From positions 62,001 to 126,000 of the forward strand of contig CAJNYU010001414.1 of the NCBI GenBank assembly GCA_905331475.1: 64,000 bases of DNA, written 5' to 3'. Position numbers and translations under genes: made by a program. Below are positions 39,285 to 50,995 of this stretch, piece by piece (the stretch's first letter is position 1; each line of letters begins with the position of its first letter). The notes under the pieces are model-generated. The model was not told the DNA's origin, did no database searches, and saw only the letters and a program-made list of their open reading frames with translations. The DNA is from Rotaria socialis (lineage: Eukaryota; Rotifera; Eurotatoria; Philodinida; Philodinidae).

Positions 39285-42200
39285 CTATGACTTATTCTTG
39301 AGAACAAGCTGTTTTAATTTTTCTTGTGTTTCGTTCGCAATAAGTTCATAACACTTAGTTGATTTAGCAAACAATTTTTTAGCCGTATTACGATCATCTT
39401 GTTCGTTCAAAAAACGCTCTGCTTCTTTTCGGTAGAAAATTGCAAGATCATGACGAAGTCTGCGTGTCAATTTCTCGATTGACTTTTCCATTGAGTCCAC
39501 GTTATCCTGTGCTTTAGGTGACACGTCTATTGAATAAAGGTGTATCCGCGAGTTATCCTTCACGCACGAAAGAAATTCTGAACCAATATAAAAGAGTGAG
39601 TGAAACTCATCGAGAATAGTTTCGACTTCATCTGTTGTAATGTCATTTGTGATAAATCGACGGTGGTGCAAAGAAAATTTCGTTGAGAGAGCGTTCCTAT
39701 AATTTCTCATCAAACCTGTCTCAAGATGAAAAAATAGTATAGGCTCTAGAGAGTTACATATGTCAGTTTCATCTGGAGAAGTATTGCATGGATTCAACCC
39801 GTTTGTACCAGTGAGCTGCCGATGATGAGCTGATGCTAAATGATAAAAAATAGTATTATCAAATCATCAAAAAATGCTGTACAGAGAAAATATTGAACTA
39901 GATTATTTGAAAAAACAGCTTACATATTATCGAAATCAGATATTTTAAAATGCATTAAATTTTCGAATTTAGTTCACATAAATATGATAATATATCAACG
40001 AAAATAACTTTCTATTCTTATTTTTTCACATATAGCTTTCTTCATAAGAACTGAAAAGTCCTAAAATTTTGGTGAGTCGTGCTGATTTTGTAATACTTAA
40101 TAGTTGTTGTAGAGTTTAGTAACGTTTCGGTTGAAGCTGACTATAGTTTTTCCAGTTTATTTTTGACACTCAACCTTCAATTTTTCATCGGCATACTGAA
40201 TCTGTAAGATACATCCTGCTTCATTACAGTCTAGCTGTAATATTTTCGAATTCTCTCTTGTTATCATGCTGATCAACTTGTATCTTGCACACCATTATCA
40301 TTCCTTATCTCACTATCTAGTGGAAATTCTGAATTAGTCTGACAAAAATTCAAGCCAAATTCATAGCAGTATGACTAGTTAATGTTAAACATCTCTTATA
40401 TGCTCAGAGAAATATGACTTCTCAGCATTCTTTACGCAAGATGCTAGTAACATCCCACTATACAGTGAAAATTATCACATTGAATAATTTTGGTGTGTGT
40501 GGGTGTGATGGTGTGATTATGGATATGCAATGATAGCGTATAGAGACGAGGCTTGTTTTACTCGTAAACAATCAGTTGATCACAGATATTCGAAGATGCA
40601 TAGTTGATTGACTATATCGACGCTTGTGTACATAGCCACTTCCTTTATTTTAATAATTTCTTCCTTGTGGCAAAGCTTATAACTACTATTAGAGGATCTG
40701 CTTGGCCTATAAATAGCAGAATATTATTCTATGAATCAGATTCATTGCTTGTACGGATAGTTCTCACGAAATACTAAATAAGATTGTAAAAATTTTGAGC
40801 GAGAAGGCAAATTCATATGTTTCGATCAAACCAATCTTTCGATTAATTTGCTAGCAAAGACAATCGGTGATCATACTGTTGATCATATTAAACTTACTTC
40901 TGTTGTTTTGAACACGACTTGTAATATGCTTTAATATCCGTGTGGTATAATCTTTAATATAATTTTTGCGTCTGCCATCTTGTTGTAACAGTGTAGAATA
41001 ACTGCTGAATCGAAGCCATGAGAACACAGACCCCGTCTCATATTGTTTTTTCAATGGTTCTTGTGGTTGATCATAAGAAAGTAGTCTTCTAATAGTTGCT
41101 ATGGCGACACAACCATCGATCTGTTTCTCAAATCCTTCCCAAATTGACGACAATAATGTTTCAACGGACTTACAGGCTTCTCGTGCGGCTGTTATCAATT
41201 GCACTTTCCATAGTTTCGAGTCTTCATCATGATCAATGCTTTCTATTTGAAATAAAGTACCCATATCGAATAGAATTTCGTCTTCATGTTGAAATGTACT
41301 GATACTGGACACATCTGCATAAATAGCAGGTGAATTTACGACGTCAATATTTATCTCGAACAACACGTGACCTCGTGAATCATTCACTAGATCACAATTT
41401 TTGCTCGCATACGCTAGAGCAATATTGAGCGTTCGAGTTGTTGACAAAAACCCGTTCATCAAAATTAATGAACCCAGAGGAGTGTCTCGCATTCGTTGAA
41501 TATCTTTCATTGACATGGACATACCACGATAAACTGTTAGATTACTTGTCGGTTGCAAATTTTGATAGCAATATTTTAGTTGTTGTCGTATATCTCGAAT
41601 AAGAAAGGTCATACAACGTAATTTTATTTCATCGAACGATCGGAGAGCTCGATTGACCATCTTATGAACGAATGAATCACGTGTATACCATCCAATCGCA
41701 TCGGATGCTGTGTAGGTTAATTCGAATTCTTTAATATTTTTTAATTCTAATTGGTTTCTACTGTAATGAGTACGACATAATTCCAACATTTCTTGTTTGC
41801 TTTCGTCACATAATTCAAATTCTACATACTTCGTTAAGATATAATTAGCCAGGAAAAGAGCTGTTAAACGAGATAATTGCTTGCCAGATTTGTCATCGTT
41901 ACGCCATATGTAACAATCTGTCTGATATTTAGCATCAATCCAAGAATGAACACGTCGAACAAGTTCTTCTTCAGTATTAACGCACGCTAATACTTTTGGA
42001 TATTCATCGCTGATCAGATAAGCATACTTTTCAGGTGACGCACAGAAAATAAGAATAGAATCAATCTTTGATAAGGAATGTATCGATTGAAGACATTGCA
42101 CAGCACATGTTCCTGATACAATGAATAGGGTCATTTCGTGATATGTATAAAGTCTACTAAGACACAAATAAATATCATTGAACAGTTCAACATGGTCATT

Positions 42201-42290
42201 AAGTTGAAGTAACAATAATTTTGTGCGTTCATCGTCTGGATCTAATTTAGTATCGAGCCAAAAAATGTTCGCATCATGATGATGTGACAT
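39285..42290 (-). CDS. Mono-ADP-ribosyltransferase (R-S-E class) with lineage-specific N-terminal domain, at least 2 exons, 647 aa or longer
   Basis: Exons 42290-40898 and 39835-39285 join in phase 1 (AACAGAA|gtaagt to atttag|CATCAG). The N-terminal 180 residues form an alpha/beta module starting NIFWLDTKLD, with MTLFIVSGTCAVQCL and SILIFCASPEKYAYL; this recurs in rotifer ART proteins as far as I recall. The transferase core then shows the R-S-E series: LTVYRGMSM (Arg), NGFLSTTRTLNIALAYA (ST motif) and FQHEDEILFDMG with the E-x-E of arginine-specific NAD-dependent transferases. A helical C-terminal region (AIFYRKEAERFLNEQ ... AKKLFAKSTKCYELI) looks TPR-like but only one repeat is visible. Function: transfers ADP-ribose from NAD to protein side chains; target unknown. 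The reading frame stays open 195 nt upstream of this ATG, and an upstream exon at 43176-43401 probably belongs to it. Confidence 0.85.
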
Positions 42291-43175
42291 TTTCGTTGTC
42301 AAGTTGGTAAAACGCTTCAGAGCTTTAGTTGGTAAACAAAAAACAATTCTTTTAAATGATAATAAATAAAATTTGTCTGAGAAATACAGTACGAGTTCCA
42401 AACTCAGATATTGAAATTCTTCAATCTGTATATCTGATAAACATGTATCATTTAGTTTTATTCGGTTTTCATCTATCGGCAACAACAGTATGCAAATATA
42501 ATATTTCTACAAATCAATCATAAAGCGGTACCACATGGGCAATCCATATCGAAAATACCGGATAGTTTTTAGCGGTAATGGGAGTCGGTAAACGGCCGAT
42601 TTTCTTCCGGTTTTCATCACATAGGAACTAGCTCAAAAAATCGACCGCTTGATAATAAGAAATTTTCAAAATGTTGTTTAAAGTCTTTTATAAAAGAAAT
42701 AACAGTATGTTGTGTACAATCCGGGCTGAAGGAAAGAGTGTATTCATGCATATGGATGATTCTATGAGCCGCTGGACGGTGATTATAGTAACTACTTGGG
42801 AGAAAACTCACATAGACGTTTCCGAACACATAACCTCAAAACAATTAAAAAGTGCTCTAAGCTAGATTGCATTAAATCAGCCCAACGTCTTTGCACTAGT
42901 CTTCTCATCCCCCTGACATGATCTAACTGAATAATTGAAAGATCTTTTCCAGCTCTTCAGTTTGATAAAGAAACGTTCGACTATTTCCTTCGTTAATCAT
43001 GTTATTCCTATCATTCGTACACTAACTGTTGAATACAATGAGTAAATTTAGTTTGAGTCTGCAGTAAAATTTCATTAGAATTGGGATTTAAAAAGTACAA
43101 ACTAAGAAGCATGAAACGATGTATGCGAATTGAATATGTTCGAAGTGTTGAAAACTCATTTTGATTTGAACTTAC

Positions 43176-43401
43176 GAGATAAACATCTGAATTTATTGGC
43201 AGCTGTTAGATCAGCAGTTGGTGTATTTGATGAAGTACCAAAAACGTTTCGATCGCCATGTAAGACCATGTTATTATTATGGATGTTTCTACTGGATATT
43301 ATGACAGTATCTTTGGTGTCGGTATCGTCTATCATGCTAAGAAAATTGATTTGTGAAGAGGTTTGATCTTCGATGAAATAACTTTCATTTATGTTCGACA
43401 T
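43176..43401 (-). CDS. Probable 5' coding exon of the ADP-ribosyltransferase gene
   Basis: ATG (43401) opens 75 codons rich in Ser/Asn/Asp/Thr (MSNINESYFIEDQTSS ...) ending at a strong phase-1 donor (TATCTC|gtaagt). The ART frame is open upstream of its first ATG, and three acceptors there (near 42474, 42384 and 42321) are all in the matching phase. A disordered N-terminal leader on the ART protein is thus the simplest reading. Spliced otherwise it would end quickly (acceptor near 43061). cDNA would decide. Confidence 0.5.
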
Positions 43402-43630
43402 AATAAGATTTTAGTTGGAAAAAAAACAGTTATAACTGGAAAAACTTGTTAATAGCAACAATGACTGTGATCATAGTAAGAGAAAGGAAGTAAAACGCAT
43501 TTTCTTTGGTAACATGTATAGGTGACACATTTTTTAAGTTGGAAAGAAAATTGTGCAATAACCGTTGTCTGCGCTGCATGCCTCACAGAAATTGTATTGA
43601 TTCTTGAGGGTGTGGGTGTATATTGGCATA

Positions 43631-43789
43631 TATGTCAAACTTGAAACTTGAATTCAGTTGAAAATAGAAAATTCCAACTTTTAACTTTCAACTCATAGCG
43701 AGTCATGATTCTTCAGAATGCCATTGGTTTAAAAGTTGAAAGTTGCAAATTTCAATTTTCAATTGAATTCAAGTTTCAAGTTTGACATA
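43631..43789. mobile_element. Inverted-repeat element, about 62-bp arms
   Basis: Arm 43631-43692 (tatgtcaaacttgaaacttg ...) and its inverted copy at 43728-43789 agree at about nine of ten positions, with a 35-bp spacer. A small MITE or foldback element without an ORF. Confidence 0.75.
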
Positions 43790-44196
43790 CATGATTTTGT
43801 CAAAATTATGTTATGCGAGATATTTTCCTGTTACGAGTTTTTGATAAGAGAATCTTCGTCCATATTTTTTGAATCCATGATCTTTTATTGATTGAAAAAC
43901 AAAAATTTCTACATTGAAGAAAATTATTAATAAGGATTACGGAGTCTGACAGCTCCAGAGGAGAATAGAAAAAGATATTCATACGATTAAATGTTGAGCT
44001 CGTGAAAAGACAACATCTGATTCAAACATTCTTATTACTGACGAGGGAACATCCCCAACTGTCCAATCGCTTTAGCATTGAAATTATGTATATTATATAG
44101 TACTCAAAGAGTTCTGAATATTGTGAAAACAGTTTGAGCAGTTAGCTTATGCTTATGAAAATATTTCATTTTTGAGGTTTGGTTTTAAAAATTACC

Positions 44197-44489
44197 GTGG
44201 TCTCACCTCAGGAATATCGAAAAAATTGATTTTCTAATTCCCACTCGAAACTTTATTTCAGAACAGGTCTCAGAGCAAGACTAGTATTTTACTGAAGTTT
44301 CACATATTTTGGTTTATTCGTTTCGTCAAATGTGATGCTCTATTTGAACATGTGAATTATATATTTTCACAATAGCTGTATCTGCTGATAGGAATAATAG
44401 CAAAACCCTATACGTTGAGACCTATTTTAGAATAACGTTTCGAATGGAATTTCGAGAATCAATTTTTTCGATGTTCCGGAGGGGACCAC
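44197..44489. mobile_element. Inverted-repeat element, about 76-bp arms
   Basis: Arm 44197-44272 (gtggtctcacctcaggaata ...) and inverted arm 44414-44489 share blocks such as atcgaaaaaattgatt and acaggtctca / tgagacct, roughly 80% alike. The spacer is about 140 bp. No ORF; sequence unrelated to the other two inverted-repeat elements. Confidence 0.7.
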
Positions 44490-46093
44490 CTATTGATACT
44501 GGAGAAGTTCAGCACGGTTGATCCTCAAGCATATTTTTGGTCGAGGTACAATAATATTAACAGATTATAAAATTCTTGCAAAATATTTTTAAAAAAGCAT
44601 GAAAAGAAAAACTAAGGACTTCGTCTTTCATCATAAAAATGTCTTATGTTAGTACACTGCAAATTTAGTTAAAATGTAGTATGTCTCTTTATCGTTCTTT
44701 TTCATTCTAGAATTTTGCTGTTGCAGAAAACATAGAATCCATTTCCACTGAATATTTTAGTCTATTCGAAGATTAATGAGACTTTTCAATAAGAAGAAAG
44801 TTAAATCGAAATATTTTTCTTTAAAATTTTGCGAAAAGTTCAGAACGTTATAAAATAACTATAGATGAAACAACAACATTTATGAAAATAATATCTTTGT
44901 GTTTCAGATGTACTTGCTAAAGTTTTGATTGTGTTTGAAATGAGATCAATAATATTCAGTCATTATATAATTGATATTCATTTGATGAAACTGGATAATA
45001 TGTTTTTATTCTTGTTTTCTTATTATTGAACAATCATACATTGGTATTCTATGTAACTATTGCATATGAGTCGATCACCTCTCAAACGATATTTTATCTG
45101 TGTACCAAATTAAACGTAAGCAACAGTATACTACGACTGTGACTTGCGATTTATGAAATAATCTTAATGGCTATCGTAGTTTTCAACATCTCGTTCTTCA
45201 GTTTGTATCATTATAATGAACTTTGATATCAGAAGTATAAAACTTTTGTCTATTTAATTTTCATTAAAGGTGTGACCTCAGACTTTGAATATGTTGAAAA
45301 ATAGTCTTGCCATGAATAAGCTATAAATCGAATTCAATAGATATACCTACCAATCATACTTATCATCTGTTGAAATTCTTGACGGTAGCTGACAAAAAAT
45401 CCGAAACAAATAAAAATTGTACAAAATAAATTGTTGAGCCAAAATGATATACGCAATATTATCAGGCATTGGCGCACTTTGATGATTAGTTACCAAAATA
45501 GTTATATATACTATCTACATTAATTTCTCAATAATAAATTAAAGTAATAAATGAAGAGAACCAAACAGCTCAGATATATGTAAACATCTTATATAACTGT
45601 CGATGAGGATATAGAAGATAAGTACAAATTTATTAAGTTGCTTATTTTTCTTCATCGAACTGGAGTTTTATAATTATTATTTCTACCTATGCCAAGGAGC
45701 AGACTTTTAAATGCGAAGATTCTGATAATAAATGGCAAACTTTCAATAATCAAATTGAACACATAATTTTCCGTGTTTTATACAATGATTTATTTTGTCA
45801 AGGTTAATTCTGCGATATAACTACTATATCAATTCATTTGATTCAAGTAAAAATTAGAATAAATGATTAGTTACACGTGGTGTCATTTCAGTATCCTGAA
45901 AATGAAAACTGATGATTCTCTTTCACAACTGCACCAAGTATACTTGTGTAGCAAATATATCTACGGCGCGTTCAAAACTCATTAATTTTATTACAATAAA
46001 AATAAAAATAAAAATAGCCAATTACAGCAAATATTAAACATCTGACATAGATTCATTTCATATTTTCAATGACCCTTATAGAATAAACATTTC

Positions 46094-47394
46094 TCAAATT
46101 GAAATACTAATTTTATGTTGCCATTCAAGCATAACAATACGTATTGACGGTAGATAAGATAGAAAACTGCCTGCCAATAAAAGTATCAAAATAAATAAGA
46201 ATGATATCGATAAACAAAATAAAAGAATATTTAAATTTGTAAATAAATATTTTGATGTTTTAGTTCTTGCTAACATAGATTCTTTTCGATCAATTAATTG
46301 TTCATATATATTTGGACAATAGATTTGTGCAATACGAGCAAATGGTGAGTGTCGCTCAATAGCTAAATTCATTGTCATATGATGAAAATAATGTACGGAA
46401 TAAATACTTGAATTTTTTACTAAATAATCAATATCATCATCAGATTTTGACCGACGAAAAAACTGTAGAACTTTCTAATAGAAAAAAACGATCAAAATTA
46501 TAGTTAGTTTTTTTTTTTTTGTTATAGAAAAAAGAAAAATGTTTACTTGATAAGGTATTGGATAGAAAACAAAAGATGGTTGAATATCGATCTGGTGACA
46601 TTTATCTTTAGAATGTATACTTAATTTTTTCTCATCACAAACACGTTTTAATGCATCTGACAATGCTGCTGGTCCAACACAATTCCAACAAAACGCATTG
46701 AATGGCTGATTGACTAATGTTAATTGAATATCCATTTGTATATCTAATGCTAGATGTTGTTTTTCAAAAGCTAAAACAGCCACATTAACGCTATCAATTG
46801 ATTCCAATGCAACAGTATTTGAAAATAAAGAAAATCTCTTTAATGGAATCACATCAAGATCAAAATAGATTCCACCGTATTTATATAGAAGTGCTGTACG
46901 AATAAAATCACTCATATGTGATATTGCAAAATAACGAATAAGTTGTGTACGCTTAGTTTCATTCAATCGAGATAATGTTGTGCCTGAATAAATATCATGT
47001 TCATTAAAATGAACAAAACGTATATTTGTATATGTACGCAAACGGTTGAATGAACCTTTTCTTAAGTGTACATATTGACTACGCATAAAAACAAATATAA
47101 GACCATTTGGATTCAAACGTGAAGCTGATTCAATTGAACAAGCATGACGTGATAGAATATCTTCATTCTCAGATGTTTGGACAAAAAATATTTTCAATTG
47201 GACTTTGAATAATTCGGATTCATATCGAGAAAAATCTTTTAGTAGAAGATGATTTTCATCCGTATCATTGATATTCTTATAATGAAAAGTTTTATATGAA
47301 TCATCATTAAAATCGACTGTAAATATATTAAATATACCATATAAGCTAGCTTTAGATAATTGAGTTACGGATATATAGACGACAAAAAACAAAG
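46094..47394 (-). CDS. A4GALT/A4GNT-like glycosyltransferase with C-terminal membrane helix, 5' end unresolved
   Basis: Exons found: 47394-46547 and 46474-46094, joined in phase 0. The catalytic part shows the GT32 / alpha-1,4-glycosyltransferase series: RHACSIESASRLNPNGLIFV, then SDFIRTALLYKYGGIYFDLDV with the metal-binding DxD, FCWNCVGPAALSDAL, and the terminal SVHYFHHMT ... PFARIAQIYCPNIY, matching Gb3 synthase and alpha-1,4-GlcNAc transferase. Such enzymes act in the Golgi lumen on UDP-sugars. There is a hydrophobic start (LFFVVYISV) but no in-frame ATG in the first exon: it opens at an acceptor (gttttag) needing a phase-1 upstream exon I could not find. Oddly, the protein also has a strong membrane helix near its C-terminus (LLFCLSISFLFILILLLAGS), not usual in the family. 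Confidence 0.82.
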
Positions 47395-50300
47395 CTAAAA
47401 CAGAATAATAAATTCATTTTCTTACAAGAATAAAAATACTAACTAGTAAATATGAGCAACCATCTGAAAATGTTGACAATTCTAGACAAAAGAACAGAAG
47501 AAGAAAAAGAATAGTTCTTGTGAAAAAAATTATTTATTCAAAACAATGTTCCTGTTCTGTTTTCTACGAAAAAATATATCCTTAAATCATGTCTGCCTTT
47601 ACGACTGGCATTTTTTGACATGTTCAAGTAGAATTTAATTAATTGCAATAGATTATTTCACAAGGATTTATGTTTGTTCTATTTATTTTTCTCTGTTGAG
47701 ATTTTCTCACAAAATTCTTTCCTATACATAGTACAGCGAAAGAGGAAAAAAACGAGAGACATCAGTTAAGTGCCATGAATAATCACTCACATAGAATTGT
47801 GCAATGTGTAATACGCATGTAAACATCTCATACATTTTACTATTCAATAAAAAATGAATGAATTAATAAAGTGTTGCTAAATCTTATGCTATGGCTTCGA
47901 TGCATATATACGTATGTATGAGCTAATTTTAATTAATAAAATACATGAAAATTTCGTAAGAAAGAAATCATTCTATTTCTCGAAGATTGTAATACGTACC
48001 GGAATTTGAGCATAATCATGATCGATTGCTAATTAATCGTCTTTTTTCGTCACATAGATTTGTATTCGCACTTGACCAGCTGATGAAGTTTTGAGTACCT
48101 AAGATAGAGAGAGAGAGAGAGAGAGATAGCAAAAGGAATAACTAGACGTGAACTTGTCTAATAAAATATTCAATGATTTTCGTCAACAGTGAGCAATAAA
48201 GTGGCCGCTGTTGCCAGTTACTATAGAGGAACAAAAGAACAAAGGAATCCGACGGGCAAGGCTACTTCCGTCTATTGTTTTCTTCGATGGAAATTAATGA
48301 AAATATTATTAACAAAGGCGAATCAAAATTTTGATCTATTCTATAACTAATGTATTCAAATTAATAATTGTTTTCATCTCTCTAGTTTGTGATTTTATGA
48401 GCGTCAGTTGTTACACTTTTATTTTTACTTTAAAATCTACACCGTTATAGAAAGCAGAATTTCTTATCGAGATTAACATAGAATGCGTCTTACCTCTTTT
48501 TAAGAATCTGGTGTCAAAAGGGAAAGATATGTGAGGAAAAAACTAGATGGAAAATATAAAATTTCTTTTTTCTTCTGTTTCTCTCTTCACTTTTTTCTTC
48601 ATCTTCTTCCCTTGCCGTTCATCCACCGTTACTAACCTAATATAACTAACGATTACGCTTCTTTAACATTGCTTTGTCTCTGCTCGCTGCTCACATCTAT
48701 AAAATAAGCAGGAATACAACATCAGAGAGCAACGGTGCTACATAGAATGAGACAAAAATGCAGCAGTAGTTTTATCGCTAAACGAGGAAAAAAGAGAAAG
48801 AAAAAAGTGGCAAAAGACAGAAAAGAGAAATCGAACACGGAATATATTACTTTATTCGATCCTATTTACCCTATCTTGATATTTTACCGTTACAAAATTC
48901 GAATAATCAAAAACATATTAGATCCATTTCTATACTAAATTTTTCATGTTAGATGAGTGTCATATCAGATCGGATTAAAAAAGATAAAATCTTTTTACTC
49001 TAGTTTTATGATTGTCGAATTCGTTATATTCGGTTCCGTGTATTTTTATTGTTTGATTAAAACTATAACATTCTATCATTTACAATACTTACGAAATAAA
49101 AAAAGAAACGTTGTCTTTTCGTTCATCTGTTAGGTTTCTTGTCGTCGATAAAACTAAAATAGCTTCATTTCTATCGTGATAGTCGATCAATAATCATAAA
49201 AGAACTTTACACAATGTTTCAAGACAATGTCAAAAATCTGTATAATAACATGATTGATAGAATATAAAAATTCGTAGTCTGCCAATAAAAGCTAAAAGGG
49301 AAAGATCAGTTTACATAGGATAATGTCATAGAGAAGAACCGATTTATTGCAATGCTATTCTGTATAAAATCGATATCGTTAGTTGTTGCTTTTTTCTTGT
49401 TTCGAAAATTACGGATAGCATAACGTGTCTAACATTTTGATGAACGTTAATTTTATTGATGTTGACAACAATATTTTGTTTTTGATCTGGTTACTTTTGT
49501 CCTATTCAATGATCCAATAGAATGAAGAATTCGTGTGCATTGATTTTCGTTATAAAGATAAGATACTTCAATTTAGAAAAGAAAAAAAGCACTGTTCTCT
49601 CCTTGATCAATATAAGATTCTTCTGTAAAGAGGAGAATTCAACCTGACGACTGTAAAGATTTTGTTTACATAGAAGTCATGAATTCCTTTGTATAAATTT
49701 ATTCTTTTTGTTCTCTCTCGTACCTATTCATCATTGTCTCTATTCTTTTATATCTTGAAAAAGCACACTACCAATACTTCAAAATACAAACATTGAACTA
49801 GGGCTTCTCCACATACACAATACACCAGAATATTAATTGAATAGAATTATAATAATATTGCTTTGAGGCATTGATAGTAAAAATTTTGAATGAAGCAATA
49901 AAGTAGAGTATCGATTTGATAAGAAACTATCATCAATTTCGTTTTAATAGCACATTAATCACTTGTCGTCGTTCTGCATCGGCAACAAAAAATATATGTA
50001 TAGAAATATTAGTATTCAATTCTTATTTTCATCGAATTTTTGTCATCAACTGAAAAAGATCCAGATTACATTATAATTTCTCGACGATCGATAGAGAAAA
50101 AGTAACTGTACACTATTGTATAGACAAAACCAAATGCTCGTCTCTGTCGCTCTGCCTACTGTTTTCTTAATTCTTACAGATATTTTCCTGTATTTTAATG
50201 CATAACACATCAATTATTTCCCCGGGTACTATTAATTAGAGCTACAAGGTTTAACATGAGCAACACTCCTATCGTGCAAATTCGTCCGATACGGATGACT

Positions 50301-50507
50301 GAAGCAATAACAAATACATATCAAGCGTCTCGATTTATAGGCGCTTTTTTGCCTATTAGCCACATATGCAATTTCATCTAATTAATCTTATTATCGAACA
50401 TGACACCATAATATGCATTAAAAAATAGCTGCTGCTGACTTATAGAAGCATTCATTCATTTAGCAAAACGCAATCCTTACGACAACATACGCGTAGACAG
50501 AATAGAT
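47395..50507. other. Intergenic region
   Basis: No supported gene. The unresolved first exon of the glycosyltransferase may lie here. A (GA)n run lies at 48105-48126. Confidence 0.5.
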
Positions 50508-50774
50508 ATGCATCCATCAAGACGTCATCACTTTCTTAATGTTGCAAGAAACATGAATAATTATGTTACGGCAGCAAATCATCATTACTATCGACGACAA
50601 TACTATCAATCTATTCACGATCGAGTTAACTATCTTACTATGTATCAAAGACCGGCATTAGTGAATGCCGGTCTTAGTGGTCTATTTGCCTATGGATTAA
50701 ATTATATTGGTATGTCACCATCAGTGGTTAATTTTGGTTATCGTGTTGGCTACTTTTTTGATGTGAATGCATAG
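50508..50774 (+). CDS. Small unknown ORF, 88 aa
   Basis: ATG to TAG in one exon: MHPSRRHHFLNVARNMNNYV, an aromatic/His/Arg-rich middle (NHHYYRRQYYQSIHDR), then a Gly-rich hydrophobic end (ALVNAGLSGLFAYGLNYIG). Its composition is protein-like rather than the Phe/Lys/Ile noise of other open stretches. No family is recognised and no introns are needed. It converges tail to tail on SF3B3, stop to stop 222 bp apart. It could be a real microprotein gene or chance. Confidence 0.4.
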   Translation: MHPSRRHHFLNVARNMNNYVTAANHHYYRRQYYQSIHDRVNYLTMYQRPALVNAGLSGLFAYGLNYIGMSPSVVNFGYRVGYFFDVNA

Positions 50775-50995
50775 TTTATTTATTCATTCATTATTTCCTT
50801 TCTTTATTAAGATATGGTTTCAGTCAGTTAACATAGTTTTGCGTTTTTTTGTTTTTGTTTTAAATCAAATATTCAAACAACCATTATCTATATGAACAAC
50901 ATTCAAGAATACAAACATAAACACAGAATGAGAAGAAAACATAGAGACAATATATTTTGTTTTTGTTCATTTTTTCAGCCGACGATTGTTGTTGA

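Larger units (their letters stand above)
43402..46093. other. Gene-free region carrying two inverted-repeat elements
   Basis: Apart from the two elements annotated separately this is A+T-rich DNA with no supported exons. Confidence 0.55.

Noticed and set aside
39841..39965. Possible separate start exon (ATGCATTTT ... AATAT|gtaagc) for the 39.3-39.8 kb exon
   Set aside because: Its phase does not match the exon frame, whereas the ART donor at 40898 does.
48735..48938. Lys-rich plus-strand frame
   Set aside because: Low-complexity A-rich DNA, with no splice signals or homologous pattern.
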